DNA of 64,000 nt from Rhipicephalus microplus (taxonomy: Eukaryota > Arthropoda > Arachnida > Ixodida > Ixodidae): NCBI RefSeq assembly GCF_043290135.1, contig NC_134707.1:72565008-72629007 (forward strand). The letters run 5' to 3'. Position 1 is the stretch's first letter; every line of letters begins with the position of its first letter. Positions 31,621-44,590 of the stretch are shown here, one piece after another. Under the pieces are notes generated by a model. It saw nothing but the letters and a program-made list of their open reading frames with translations, was not told the DNA's origin and searched no databases. A program made the position numbers and the translations under genes.

Positions 31621-32746
31621 GTCAGCAGCAGATCTTATCTTCCAGTCGTTCCTCAAGACCTTCGTGATGGCGTCCTATTAGTCTGCCACGACGAACCGAC
31701 ATCCGGCTATATGGGATACTCACGGACGCTCGACTGGGTACGAAAGCTATATTTCTGACCTAAACTTGCCGCTTGTGTCGAACGCTACGTGAAAAGATTG
31801 CCGCGAATGTCAGCGTCGCTAGTCACCACCTGTAAAGCCTGCAGGCCTCTTACAACCCATCGACCCACCATGTACGCCGTTTGACGAGGTTTCGATGGAC
31901 CTCCTTGGGCCGTTTTCTTTGCTCACTCCGGAAACAAGTGCATCATTATCCCAATTGTTTAACCTGACGCTTTACGATGAGACGAAGCCACTGCCACGTG
32001 GAACAGCATTTGAAGTCGCCTAATTTTTCATGCACCACATTGTGCTTCGTCAGGGCACCCCAATAGCCATCATTACTGACCGAGGGACAGCATTTACGGC
32101 AGAACTGTTGAATGACATCTTGAATCTCAGTTACACGAACCACCATAAGACAAACGCATACAATCGCCAGAGTAACGGCCTGACAGAAAGGCTAAACAAA
32201 ACACTGGCGGACATGATTTCTATGTACGTGGATGTGCAGCATAAAATGTGGGACAAGATCTTGTTGTACGTAATGTTTGCGTACAATACCGCAACAAAGG
32301 AAACGACAAGGTTCGCACTATTCCACTTCGTTTACGGTGAAGACGTACAAAACATGCTAGACGCCATGATTCCTTGTGACATCCACCAGCGCGAGCTGTT
32401 AACTCCTAATGTTGAGGAATACATTCAGTGTGCAGAGGAGGCACGTCAACAAGCTCGCGCGCACCTAAGATCACAGCAATGAGAAGACGCCCAAAAATAC
32501 AATATCCACCATCAACAAGTCAACAATAAAACTGGCGACTGAGTGTGGGTTCGGCTTCCTGTTAGACGGCGAGGTCTCAATGAGCAACTCCTGAGCATGT
32601 ACTTCTCACCCTACAAAGTATTACGGTGGCTGAAAGAGGTCAACTATGAAGGTACTCCAGACAGAGGCTCTGCAACGACTCAGCGCCACTCACCACTAAC
32701 AGAGATTGTGCAAGTCGTTCATTTGAAACCTTATCTTACGTGGTGA
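31620..32746 (+). pseudogene. Ty3/gypsy integrase remnant
   Basis: A decayed zinc-binding part (VCHDEPTSGYMGY... near 31680) precedes a fairly intact core. IAIITDRGTAFTAELLNDIL near 32065-32125 carries the second catalytic Asp, and NRQSNGLTERLNKTLADMI near 32160-32220 carries the catalytic Glu. The frame 32030-32482 is 150 codons without a stop. The C-terminal FSPYKVLRWLKEVNYEG piece lies at about 32605-32660. The region containing the first catalytic Asp is damaged. Confidence 0.8.
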
Positions 32747-32963
32747 TACTCACCTCATTGTGCCCGGGCAGCAAAAAACATTTTTTTACGTAGTCCGCTG
32801 AGTCTCCGACAAAGTCTAAAGAGCGCTAATGTTTTTTTTTTCTTATGATCAAACACAGACAACACTTTTTTGCACCTGTATATGCCCTGTACACTATAGA
32901 TATCGTTTCTTTCTTCTTCCCCCTTATGGCCCTGGTGTCTTTGGTGTATGAGCACCGAGTCAA

Positions 32964-33142
32964 TGCTCTAATCGGAGGGCGAACAATGCCACCTAGAGCT
33001 GTGAGCGGGCGAACCCTAGCCAGCCGACAAAAGCAAGGAGAACAAATAAGAGGTGTGTGTTAGCGCTTAGTTTTAAGATACACGCTCGTGTCTTTCTTCC
33101 CCGCTATTCCTGTGTAGTCTCCACGGCTCTTGGTGCGTGACA
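32964..33142 (+). repeat. 3' LTR of the Ty3/gypsy element
   Basis: It starts 'tgctctaatcggagggcgaa' and ends 'cttggtgcgtgaca'. It pairs with 24977-25143 along most of its length, with many substitutions and a few indels. The minus-strand LINE frame resumes directly to its right (SSEGVAVI, read leftwards into 33143). Confidence 0.65.
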
Positions 33143-35130
33143 CTATAACGGCTACACCTTCAGATGATTTCATTGCAAAATCACGGTTTTTCGGGAAATG
33201 ATGTACCTACGAAGAAAGTTGTGTGTTTGGGTTCTAAGTGTGTTTCTTGTGCACACAAAACTTTTAGCGCATGTTCAAATAACAGTTCTTGGACATCATT
33301 AAGGTTTTTGAGGAAGCCCCTGACGTTCTATTGCATATTTTGGGGGTTTTTCTTGGAAGTAGCGCAGTGTGTACGAGAATTAAGGTTCTGTTGTTTAGAG
33401 GGAGATCTGAGTTTAGACAACAGAGCCGTCATCGGGCCCTGTTATTGACTTTTTTGTCTTCCTGGAGCACTCTAAAGAGCCACGCCGATCTTTCAGTACC
33501 AGGAGTACCGTGGTGTCTATTGCCTCTAGGGAGGCACTGGACGCCCACATGCGCGCGTCGATGATTCGGGTTTCGGACCTCAACTGGTGAGACAAGGCCT
33601 TGGTACTTGACGACCCTGGGGTCACTGGTCGCTGTTCGCAAGCTGACGGAAATGAGTGGGCTGCTACCACTAATGGGGCAGGCGCCACAGCCGACGGCTC
33701 ACTTTGCACTGTCGGAAGGCTGGTGCGACGTTGCCCCCCGGCGCGCCGCATCAGCGTAAGAAGTTGTGTAAAGTTCATGTAAAAGGTGATGTTTTTCAAA
33801 GCGTCATAACCTCTTTTTCTTTCTTGCAGTCTGGAAAGAAACGGTAGTATGCTGCATGATCACCGTCACAGTTGACGCAGTGAGGTGTGTAAATACGCTT
33901 ATCGGAGGTGTGTTTTTAGTATCCACATTATGCGCAAGTGTCTTGACCTCGGCAGCTCTAGGAGCCGCGGCGCAATCTCTGACATTTGTGGCAACGTCTA
34001 GAGTTCGGCATATATGGGCGGACTGAGAGGTCGATGTAACCTGTCTCAATGTCTGTATAGTGCACTAGATGCAAGTGTTAAAATAAGGTGCTTGGTAGGT
34101 TTTTCTTTGCCGTCTCGTCTGATGGTGATTCGTTTAATTTCAGTTACATTCTGCCCTTTCAAACCTTCCAGGAGTTCCTGTTCGAAGAGCCCGAGAAGGT
34201 CTGCTTCTGAGACGACTCCGCGTGAGATATTGATCGAGCGTTGAGGCGAAACGAATATTGGGATGCTGCTGAATGTTGTTAAATTGCGAAGTTTCTTAAA
34301 TTTTTGTCGCTCGGTAGGTTCGAGCAGGAGGTCACCACATGGCATCTTATTTGCCTTGTAATCTGGTCCAAACACGTCGGTCAGTGACCTTGGGACAAGA
34401 AATGGAGAAATTCATATTGCTTGTTTGTTTTGAGTTTCACCGTGAATTACATGGAATTCCGGGAAGGGCTGGTTTAGGTGGTTGAAACATCTTAGTCCTT
34501 CGGACGCACCCTGTTTTTGAGGAAGATAATCAAGTAGTCGGGGAAACGAGGGTGTTCCCTTATTAGTTTTATTGATTCGGCAGCAATGGCGGCCACTCGC
34601 CATGAAGGTCTACTATGGGACGCTGAAGTGCTTGTATAGGACTGCCGACACCAGCCATACATCGCCACTATAACCAAATATTACTACCCAAGGTTGAGCA
34701 ACTACAGAATTAAGGTTAAGCCTCGCCACCAAGAAATTCAAAAGTAAATAAGAGAAAGAAAACGACAGGGCAGACATAAAGTAGGAGATAAAGAAGAAAA
34801 TCCGGGGAGAAAAAGAGATAGGAAAAAGCGACTGCCGATTTCCCCTGGGTGGGTAAGTCCAGGGGTGCTGTCTACGTGAAGCAGGGGCGAAAGAGGTGTG
34901 TTGCGTTTATCGGAGAACCCTAAATGTCCAATCAGCCGGCGTCGGCTCAACCACCACGCTCCCCTTTTCCCGGACACGGTAAAGCCACGCACGGCTAGGC
35001 GTAGGACGAAGTCGACAACCTCCCGTAAGCTCGGGTCCATGGTGTTGCTATACACCAAACGCCTGCTTGCGCAGATGCCCCTGAGGGAACTGCGTCGCTG
35101 TTGCTGCGAGCCGTCGGCTTTTGGGCTCAA
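33143..35130 (-). mobile_element. LINE (minus strand): 5' UTR, ORF1 and start of endonuclease, right part
   Basis: Read right to left: a 5' leader and unassigned open region (35130-34740), ORF1 (about 34680-33430), then the start of ORF2 (about 33350-33143). The gypsy LTR cuts it off at 33142. ORF2 reads NVRGFLKNLNDVQELLFEHA and KVLCAQETHLEPKHTTFF, the N-terminal strand and 'Q-E-T-x-L' of an APE endonuclease, and ends SSEGVAVI. Its continuation lies at 24976-24090. Confidence 0.75.
33430..34680 (-). pseudogene. LINE ORF1 (gag-like with CCHC knuckles), decayed
   Basis: The minus-strand frame 34375-34046 (109 codons) contains FGPDYKANKMPCGDLLLEPT and FKKLRNLTTFSSIPIFVSPQ. This is the RNA-recognition-like part of gag-like LINE ORF1 proteins. 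Further on, CHKCQR and CVNCDGDHAAYYR near 33990-33850 mark the zinc-knuckle region. It is broken by stops and shifts. A Pro/Ser/Ala-rich tail follows (33799-33430). Confidence 0.65.
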
Positions 35131-36756
35131 TCTCTGACGAGGCTGTCTGGCCGAAATTTTGTTTCGAAGTCAGCGCTTTGAATCTAGCTTCATTTGGTTA
35201 AGCATTCACCAGCAGCCTACGAAGGCTGCTCATACAGTCGGTCCTGTAGAGGCTCAGCGCCGACGGCAAGGGCAATGGCAACTGCACCGACTCCCGTGCG
35301 TCACGCTCAGGCTTGAAATTACCGGTACTGGAGATCCCCACGACCTATATTCTCCGCATGACTCGTCGTACCCTGGGGATTGAATACTTGGACTTGAAAT
35401 GATTAGCATGTTTGCATTAGAAAATATAACTTGCACTTATTAGTAACTATTTTGAGGGGTAGCATCAGTCAAGTCTGGAATGTATTATTTTGTCTTTGTT
35501 GAGGTTATGACGTGTTCTGACATTAGTGTTAATAAATGCTGGTTTCAAGCGGGCACGTGTTTTCTAAAGTGTGTTGCGATGACACCTCGGGAATTCCAAA
35601 TGAAAAAAAAAACATATGCCCCGTATCTGCATCTTTCACTGTAAGTATTGTCGAAAAATGGTAGTCTTGCGTGTGAAAAGAGGGAACAAAACGTTTATTG
35701 GACATTCTGCGCGAGAAAATACGTGAATTGTATTCTCGAAGAGCTGCATTACGGAGTCTCCATCTTTGCAGCGAAGGCGAACGAGCGCATGGAAGCACAA
35801 TAGACACGAGCGCCATCTGGCGGTTATCCTTGAAAATGAAGGAAAGCGTGTGCGTCCGCAGAGAAAAATGTGCGCCTGTCTCGAAGGCGATAAGGTGTAG
35901 AACGCAAAGCGACAGGCAGGTGCCACCAGCGTGTTGCCTTAGCAAAGCGTTGGAAACACTTGCAATTCGGAGCATTGCGTTGCACTATCAGCACAGCGTG
36001 ATAAACGCTACGGTCCTTAGAATTACTTTTGTGTTCCTTCTCTAGTATAAAGGCACACACACAAAACACCGACGTGTTGTTGTGGTGCCTGAGATGTGCG
36101 AAATAACTGCATTTCAATTGACAAACGCACAAGTGAGAACGCTGAAACTTGAGCAATATTGGTGGGTGCTGCGGATAGGGTTGGCCGTTGGAGGTATTAT
36201 GTGGTGCTGTTAGGAAAATCGTTACCACGGACAAACAGACACACGTACAGATAAACTTTGACACGGGCAGAAGGACGGACAAACATTTTGGCGTCTAAAG
36301 TTCCCAAGAAAGACTATTGTCTTAAGAAAACTTGCCCATTGCGCGAAAAAATATACACGATGTAGCAGTCACGTAACCGACACGACAGGTTAGGAGCTTT
36401 CCTTTTCTGCTTATAGCGACGTTTAAAGGCCCGGCAACCAAAGCGAAGGCGACTTAACCCGCCCCAGCAGTGCGGCATTTAAAAAAGCACGCTGTGAAAA
36501 CACAGTGAGGCAGCAACTCTGGCACTTGTTAGTTCATTCAACTTCTATGCATGCTTGTGCGTACATTTCGTGCATTCTTTTATGTACTTGAGCAGTGTTG
36601 AAGCTGCGAACGTTGTTAGTTTGCGATCGTACTGTGTGTGATCTCTTCCTACATAGATTTTTCTCGAGCAGTGTGCTGCACGTTTCGAACTGTTTGCCGT
36701 TCACAGCATGGAATTCATGACTTGTTTATTTCGAATTTATTGCTTCGTCTGTTACC

Positions 36757-36779
36757 TTTATTTATTTATTTATTTATTA
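36757..36779. repeat. (TTTA)n microsatellite
   Basis: About five to six copies of 'ttta'. Confidence 0.9.
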
Positions 36780-37464
36780 GCTACAAAGCCAAATTGTGTA
36801 CTCATAGTTCTGACTAGAACTATCTTCGCTATCTAGAAGCTTTGCTATCTGACTAGAAGTGACTAAGTGACTAGATGTTTCACTGTCTAAAAATATATGC
36901 ACACTAATAATGGCGCCAAAATATACAGTAGAGGTAAAACTTCCTGGTGACGCTCTTCCATGTATTGCCAAGGCGTCGTCATCTGGGGACTTTTGACTAC
37001 CCCATCACACAGTACTAGTTGCACCAAGACGCCTTCTTTTTTTTCTCCAAAGTTTATATATCGGCTGTTGTTCAACCGTTCATGCGTAGGTCTTGCAGTG
37101 AAAATCCAAGCATTTTGCTGACTCATAAACGCTTTTAGGATAGCTACAGGATTAATTTTACTGGCTTGTTCTGCCACCATCAGCGGGCCTCAACTTTGTC
37201 ATCCAAGTGGTCGAAGCCGTGTGGTTTGTGTACAATACGTCCACCTAAACTACAGCGGAGATCATTTTTTTAGAGTATGAGGCCTAAATTATCAGGTTTT
37301 GCGATTTCATGTACCAGAACGGTAACGCAGTTATGAGCCTATAGATAGAAGTTTGAGTTTCTAAAATGCGTTCAAGTACGAGTGGTGGTTGGAGTCACAA
37401 AATCTGTTAAGGAGCAGACAAAATTAACACGGATTGGTGTACGCTTGCAACTAGATTTATCATC

Positions 37465-37488
37465 AATATATATATATATATATATATA
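37465..37488. repeat. (TA)n microsatellite
   Basis: Twelve TA dinucleotides in a row. Confidence 0.9.
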
Positions 37489-37680
37489 CGACTAAAAAGA
37501 GCACACTAGAAGCACATTGTGGCAGGCAATATGGTTAAGTTTCTACCAACTGGTGCACTCTAGCGTGCACAAAATTGTGATGAACATTTTCACAAATATA
37601 TTATAACTTCGGTACTTCAAGCGCCTGCATGCTTGGAAATTCAGCATCTGTATACACACTTTTTCAACACGCACACATGG

Positions 37681-37919
37681 CCCCGCCACGGTGGTCTATT
37701 GGCTCAGGTACTCGGCTGCCGACCCGCAGGTTCCGGGATCGAATCCAGGCTGCGCAGCTGCATTTCCGATGAAGGCAGAAATGTTGTAGGCCCGTGTGCT
37801 CAGTTTTCGGTGCACGGTAAAGAACCCCAGGTGGTCAAAATTTCCGCAACCCTTCACTACGGCGCCTCTCATGGTCATATGGTGGTTTTTAGACGTTAAA
37901 CCCCACATATCAATCAAAT
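37681..37919 (+). mobile_element. Ruka-like SINE, full length, diverged
   Basis: It starts ccccgccacggtggtctatt and has all body blocks ('gcagaaatgttgtaggcccg', 'catatggtggtttttagacg'), ending 'atcaatcaaatg'. The B box (gggatcgaatcc) is altered, so transcriptional competence is doubtful. Confidence 0.85.
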
Positions 37920-39160
37920 GAATATGCACACATGCGCACTGCGTTACTTTGTGATGGTGTTGTGCGTACGTCTAGCTTTCTTCCTGTGGTCGGTATTCTC
38001 TTAACTTTGCGTAAAGAGATTTCTTTACGTTAACCAGATTCGCCAATGCCGGTTTGTACCCAATTTCATGTATAGGGGAGCTACTACATTTCGCTCCATC
38101 CCTACAGTAGGCACTACGCCCAGGAACCAAATGCGATAAATATCAAATTTCAAAACAACGCTCAAACTGCCGAGTTAGAACGATACGTAACAGAAAGGGT
38201 GGAAAGTACATAATAAATTCTGTTTGATCAGAACGAGAAAAGTTTCAGAATGCGTGAAACGGAACTCAGAAGCCGTGGGAATATATATTTTATTGAAAAA
38301 TCAGCGAAGAACAGACGCACAGTTTTGAGTGTGCTGATGCAAGGACGTCGTGAAAGGTTCATATACGAGGCAATTTTCGGGAATCTAAACAGCCACGAGA
38401 GCGACAAAAACCGCAGCATGATTAGACCAACATGATGCAGTTCCTTCTCGCTGCTCAAAAAGCCATTTAAGCATTTTGTTCCAGTTCTGTTTGTACGTCT
38501 ACACCTTTGACATGCACTTTTATGCTTGCCATAAGCAATCGGAAGTGCCAGCCGACCCCTGAGCTCAAAGCACTGGTGAGCAGACAATGTTCGCACGTGG
38601 TTTCAGCCCGTGTTGGTCTCACTTCTGCAGATATCTCATTGCCCTTGAAGCGAAATTTTCCGCATATCATCTTACGCGTTCTGAAGTATTTCGATCCTTG
38701 TACTCAGCAGCATTCCAACATACACTCAGCTCCTCAGCTTGGCGAAGGGCCAACATGGTGGACAGGGCTTTTCTATAGTAAGAAGAAATAGTAACATTTA
38801 GTGGTAAATTGAGAACCTCTGCTCGTAAATGCAATGAAATTATATTGTCTTAAGCCTATCAAAATACCTGTCAAATTCAAAAGCCAGAAGCACTCAAACT
38901 CTGCATTTATTCTCGAAGAATAACTTTCCACCTTGTACAACGAAATTCGCGGCCGTTGGCGAGGTTTCTTAAGAGCAAGTCAAGGCATTTTTTATTTTTT
39001 GGACTTTTACAGCACAGTTTCCTTAAAGTGAATTGTACACAATTATTTCAGGCGATTAAGGCAGGTTATGTAGGGATGAACTCGTATTTCGGCCGACTCG
39101 TGTTTTTGCGTCGAATGGTCGAAAAATGAACGTCATGGCAATGCGCAATGACATAATGTT
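37920..39160. other. Unassigned stretch
   Basis: Overlapping short frames on both strands around 38230-38790, none with a recognisable domain. No splice-site pair stands out. Confidence 0.35.
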
Positions 39161-39500
39161 GCTTGCGAGAGAGAGAGAGATAACAACATTGTCACAGTTT
39201 TCTTCAGTAGATTAGGCTTGCTGCACGCAGAGAGAATGAGCTTTTATTGTCACGTGGCCACTACGTCAGCTTTGGTGCGATGCGCTCCCTGAGTTTGTGC
39301 TCTCTTGCTACTTCCGTGGGATCAAGAGGGCGCCACACCCTGCCGATTGGCGCTGTCTCCTTTTCCTCCACGGTGTCACTAGATAGCTGCCTCTCTACAG
39401 CTGCCGAGACCTGCTGGATGCCCTTAAGTTCCATCTCTTGGTTGTAGATCGTCGTTGTCACTAGGTTTCGCGAGGACTTTAAGAATTCTGATGGTAATAA
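39161..39500 (-). mobile_element. Probable retroposed fragment with poly(A) signal
   Basis: On the minus strand a 66-codon frame (39461-39261, ending RIAPKLT-stop) is followed by 'cacgtgacaataaaagctca', a poly(A) signal at about 39250. A (GA/CT) run at 39167-39180 follows soon after. The layout looks like the 3' end of a retroposon. The peptide includes PIGRVWRPLDPTEVAREHKL, which I cannot assign with certainty. Confidence 0.35.
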
Positions 39501-41369
39501 ATACCACCAACGACAAAAATGTATGACAGCACATGAACTTGTTTTGTTTTGTGCCTCTTTAGAGTAACCTCACGTGTAACATGTCATCACGCAAACTATA
39601 ACATTAAACATAGTGGAATGAGGGCTCAACGATAACATTACCTATGCAGGCACTTCTATAGAGAAAACAAAGCCACAAAAACAATGATTCCTTGAAGTCG
39701 ACTGAGCCCCTATTCTTTAAACCATAGGTCCGGTAGCTATGTAGTAGACAATGCTGCCTGGAGCACTATAGTTCACGTTTCATCCTTATGCGGCTCATGG
39801 TTTGCGTTAGTACCAACGACAGAATTAGCGTTAACCATTAGCAACATGGTTCTGCAGGACCCCGTCCTCTTCGGACACTACCCTTTATTGTCATCCGGAA
39901 ACTTGTGGCTGAAGTGTGCAGCTGAATGCTAAGACTGTGTCACTTCTCAGTACCGAACAAAAAAAAAACGAACCAGGATGGTTTCACAAGGGTTCGCCCT
40001 GACGGAATGTTCAGACCATGAATCTTAAATAAAATAAACTTTCTTCACAGTCCTGCATGTGAAGCATTGGCGCACCTTTTCCAGGTGTTCTACTCGTAGA
40101 TGGAGATGGGTTTCCTCGAGGTGTGACTGGCTTTGCAACTGTAAAACAAGAGCGACAAAAATGAAACATCAAACACAGAGAAATTGTTATGCTACACGTA
40201 ATTTAAGAGTGACCTATATATTGTGCCACAGTTGACAAAATTCGGTGCCCAAACATAACAGCTATAGGGTGTGCTAGGACAGATTGATTGTGTTATAACA
40301 GTTCACACGGGCATTTGTGGAGTCGAGAAACACCTTTGCGCGTCTAGTGCTTGAGCATCCGCTGGTCAAATCCTGACGATCTTTCTAGGGCAATCACAAA
40401 AACGTCATGCTAAGCATATTAGGTCAAGCGCTGAAATAAGCGATCAAACTTCTCTATGCCATGATGGCATCGTCATGAGCCGCGAGTTGGTGCCATGTCC
40501 TCTAAAGTGTCTATTCTGACCAAGTCAGTAGTTTCGACGTTCTGCACTTGTCTTACAATACTCACTGTATAGTGGCTCACGAGACGTGGTTACACAGTGT
40601 TATATAGCGGAACAAAGTTTTATTGCTAGATTTCATCATATGCAGACGATTCGCTCATTGCGGTTTAGTCTACAAAGATTGCTGTGATTGCCACTCGATA
40701 ATGAAACGTATCACTGAAATTAGGCGAACACTAGTCCTGAATGCTGTTTCATTTATTGATCGGGAGAAATCACTTGCGCCACGCTGTCTTCTATTTATGC
40801 CCTATTTCAACGTTGGATATTTTGCGGAAATTAGAACTTAATTCTAACCGCTGCTTTTATTTTGCTGCGATCACAAAGTGGCTACTATGAATCATGGTCT
40901 GTGGGCCTCACATACGCGATTTCAGATCTGAAGTTTGGTTTGTGCGTTCGGCTAGCTATTCAAGAGTACGCAATTTATTCATCTAAGACATTTTATTATT
41001 TCGTTATACGTTTTGACGGCGTTTTTATTGCTGAAGAATGAATTCGGGACAATCGCTTGCTTTAGGCAGGCTGTGTTTCATTTGTTGTACGAAGGGCAGC
41101 CGTACTGAAATTCCAAGTGGTTCCAAAGTTTTTATAACTCTTGCAACAATCACCTCTTGATAGGTTTTTGGAACACTTCAGGAACAGTTTTGAGGCTAGC
41201 TATTGAACACTTTATTCCCTTATAATTGTTTTCAATATTTCTTGCAATCTTCAAATAATTTGCATAGTTATTCAAAAGAAATGCAGCTTCAAGCAGTGTA
41301 AGAGAAAAGGGAGCAGATACCACACTCTGCGGCACTCAAATTTGAGCAAAGCAGTCGTTGAGTAATTGC
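39501..41369. other. AT-rich stretch
   Basis: No gene recognised. Confidence 0.4.
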
Positions 41370-41645
41370 CAACTGCTGGATGTATGATTATTCTCCAACA
41401 GGTAACACTAGTTTACTAGCTCGAAATGGCCCCGTTTCACGTTGAGGCCTAGCTTTTAAGCTACTTCGTGGGCCAGTTGGACTGCCCATAATTTTTTCAC
41501 TAATGTAAGACAGCGCTAAACTGCGTCCCACCCTTCTTCAGTATTTCCCTCGTCACTCTGTAACACGGGACAATGCCAGTGCATATGAGTGAGCCTATGC
41601 TGCATTGTTGTTAAGTGTTACGATAGAGGCTGCTTTGGTAAGTGA
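41370..41645 (-). pseudogene. LINE ORF2 C-terminal tail (I/R1-like)
   Basis: The minus strand reads THMHWHCPVLQSDEGNTEEG, then WDAV-stop, then LVKKLWAVQLAHEVA-stop-KLGLNVKRGHF. This fits the last zinc-like motif ('L-E-H-M-L-W-x-C-P') and the 'A-V-Q-R-A-x-E-x-A-x-x-L-G-L' tail of RNase H-type tick LINEs. At least two stops are present. The surrounding minus-strand DNA is probably the same element beyond recognition. Confidence 0.5.
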
Positions 41646-44478
41646 AGTACAAACGTGCACGTGATATAATTACCATGATTGTGGGCTAGACTGGTGTGTG
41701 AGGGCTAACATTTGGTCTGAAGTAACGTAAGCCTTCACGTTAAAGCACAGACGCCAGAAGCAATGAAATGACCCTCAAATGGTTATGACGGCTTTGTGCA
41801 AACAAATTCTGCTGGTGTATGAAGCCAGAATGGTTATTTGCAGACCGACATGAGCTCTCTCGTAAACTGTGTAAGTTGTTACAATACCTTAGCATTCTCT
41901 GATAGTGCGATTTCACCGAGGCTTCGGACCTGATTGGCTGTGAAATGCGCAGAAGCAAGATCGGCTGTTAGGATGGGGGCACATGTCAGAGCAGATATCA
42001 ACTGCCCCATGATTTTAGTCTTTGTGACCAGAAGGCGTGCTGCCGGGTGCACTGTGTGATTGGCCCCGATATAGCGCGCTACCTGTCAGAGTACGATTTT
42101 GGCGCTCTAGATTCGCCAAAGCTCAAATAGTATAGTGCACTCATTAATGCTCAGTAGCCACCAGTTATACACGCGTGTATATGATTTGAAGCTGCAAAGT
42201 GAAGGTGTGAAAGATGCTGTGCTGTAATTATTCGTAGCGGCTTTTGTACATGGCGTGCCGCTAAATCTGCGGTGCGAATAGTTTGATGGTGCTTCAGCTA
42301 TTGATATTGAGATCGTCGACAAAACTTCAAACAACTGTTTCAAGGCTCCTTTGTAGGAATTGAACTGTATAGTCATACGACGTGAAACAAAACGTAATGT
42401 TCATTTTCGCATTCCATCGGGTAAAGTTAACTCTTTGGTTGTGGAGACATAACTATAAAATGAATCCTTTAATGTGCTGCTCTAAAAGCAGAGCCATCAC
42501 AGGACCCACAATTGACGCAAACCTGAGGTATCATCTGTAATATAACAGTACGGGTGCATTGTTTATGGCTTTATTGTAAAATGGGTTATTCAGCACTAGA
42601 ATCGCAGTTCATGTTTTACCGACCTTCCATTTAAACGGATGCCTAAGATAATTCTCATTACCAGTTTCGAGAATTGTTAACACTTCTTGTTGGGTTAGTT
42701 GGTAATTCTTCACAATGGTGTGTTCCTGAGCCGTAGAGTGCGAAAATGTGTTTTTTGTGGGATTAACCATTTCGAGTCAATGTGAGATGTTTGAAGAAGT
42801 CGTATGGCTGTGTGGTATAGTGCTTCATTACCTAGCTAGACAGTTGGAGAATTTTTACTGTGGTCATCTTAAATTATTTAGTTTAGTCGGGCAAATGCTG
42901 CTGACATGGAACACAATAGTTGTAAAATTACCAACGTTATTTCCCGAAGTTCTCGGATAGATGTAATCTTTCAATCACCTTTAGCACATGTCTGCACATT
43001 GCGGCCTGTTATATCTGCATTCTCTCACGCCATTGAGGAGAATAGTGAGTGATGGCACCCGCGACAGCACTTCTTTGTTACTTATTTCAGGACCACACAG
43101 TCACTTTTGTAAAAACACTTTGATTGAATACACCAATTGTGGTCGACACCAAGCTGAAGCTGCCACTACGAGAGCCCCCGATATAGATAGCGAGATAAAT
43201 ATATACGTACACATACTTATGCAGAAACACAAAAAACGCCTTTGGATCTCTCATAAATGCTTTTGCAGTTATAAAATATCTTTCTTTCAACAGTTACTTC
43301 ACAATCCGAATCGCTCGGACATTAACTTACACAAATTTTCTAAAAACTGGTCCTATCAAAAATGGTTTGTCTGGGTGCCCACACACTACAGGTGACCTAA
43401 TTTTAAATTGATAATGCAGTGTCGACTCTATCTAATCTATCTAACTTCCTAGGCCTGTCTCTCCTGGGGTTCATTCCATCAACATAGCACAATATTACAC
43501 CGGTGATAACAATCTTGTGCGTAGACCGAAAATATTCGTATTTTCCGAAATTCATATAAACAGATCATGTAGAAATTTAGCCTTGGCACTATTTCAGTTA
43601 GCACTTCGTAGGGCCGTCACAAACTCGCGACTGTTCTGATTGTCTGTGAAGTTTTTTGCTGTCAACGATCATACCTGCATTCATAAATCTTTGGTCTGGG
43701 CTCAAGTGTGTAATTTTTGAACAGTTGTGTTGTGAGCAGCGACAGCTAAGTACCCTGTGCCAGTCTTAGTATGCCCTTCTGCATAGCCTTGAACACTGCG
43801 TTGAAAGTAACCTCAAGAGGACTTTGAGCTGGCAGATAATCCTGAAATGTTTACAGTCGCGCCCACAGGGTGGCATCCTTAGTAATTGTTTCGCCAACAA
43901 TATGCCTTAATAGCATATTTTTCGAAAGTGCAATTGAGACCTTACATGGCTCAGTGGTGGAATATTCGAAAGTCACGCAGACTGCTATAGTTTGACTCCA
44001 AGTGTGGCCCGGACTTCTATAATTTCCATTTTTGAGGTAACACTGCGGATGTAAGCTTTCGCTTTAACGTTCTTGTGTTGAGCTAACCACTGCCTGTTCT
44101 CGTTATTCCTGGGTAGACTTGAACTGTCGATCATCTGTAGCACATAGCTGTGGCGCATACTTGCCCATGGGTAGTGCCACACATTTCGCGGAAAGCGTTT
44201 TACGACATGCGTGTTCGGATAACGGCATTCGTGTTATCACGAGCTAGCCATATTCGTCAAAGCCTCTTTCTTTCCCACGCTAATTTTGGTTTGCCCGAAG
44301 GTAAAGGAACGATCACGAGAACAACTTGACCTAGGCGGATTGGCAGACATATACGCAGATAAGAACCAAAAGAGATTGTATTACGCGAAAAATGCTTCGC
44401 ATTTAAAAACTAAGATTTCGAAGAGTTTCGGCATTCCAAAATTCAATTCTTATCATACATTGGCTTGATGCATCTTGT
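41646..44478. other. AT-rich stretch
   Basis: Frames up to about 135 codons (42988-43395) occur but show no known domain or convincing splice signals. Confidence 0.35.
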
Positions 44479-44590
44479 GATTGATTGATTGATGTGTGAA
44501 ATTTAACTTTCCAAAACCATCATAAGAATATGAGAGGTGCCATGGTGGAAGGCTCTGAAAATTTCGACGACCTCGGTTTCTATAACGTGC
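44479..44590 (-). mobile_element. Ruka-like SINE, 3' part only
   Basis: It starts with (GATT)n and 'gatgtgtgaaatttaacttt' and continues to 'ttctataacgtgc' on the plus strand. Only the tail-proximal half is present and it is strongly diverged. It is one of the oldest Ruka copies here. Confidence 0.7.

Larger units (their letters stand above)
24977..33142 (+). mobile_element. Ty3/gypsy retrotransposon with short LTRs, interrupted
   Basis: Two related terminal sequences, 24977-25143 and 32964-33142, both run TG...CA and share several blocks. Between them on the plus strand are gag, protease, RT, RNase H and integrase remnants in canonical Ty3/gypsy order. The element is inserted in a minus-strand LINE. 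It was later invaded by a plus-strand LINE (27095-29023) and an LTR-like block (about 29280-29955). Without those insertions it is about 5.5 kb. The many stops show it is dead. Confidence 0.8.
35131..37680. other. Mostly unassigned; possible unclassified repeat
   Basis: 35560-36300 resembles tick repetitive DNA that I cannot classify: CpG-containing, 'gagcgccatctggcggttat' near 35810, and an open minus-strand frame with no known motif. Simple repeats are (TTTA)n at 36757-36779 and (TA)n at 37465-37488. No gene is recognised. Confidence 0.35.
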
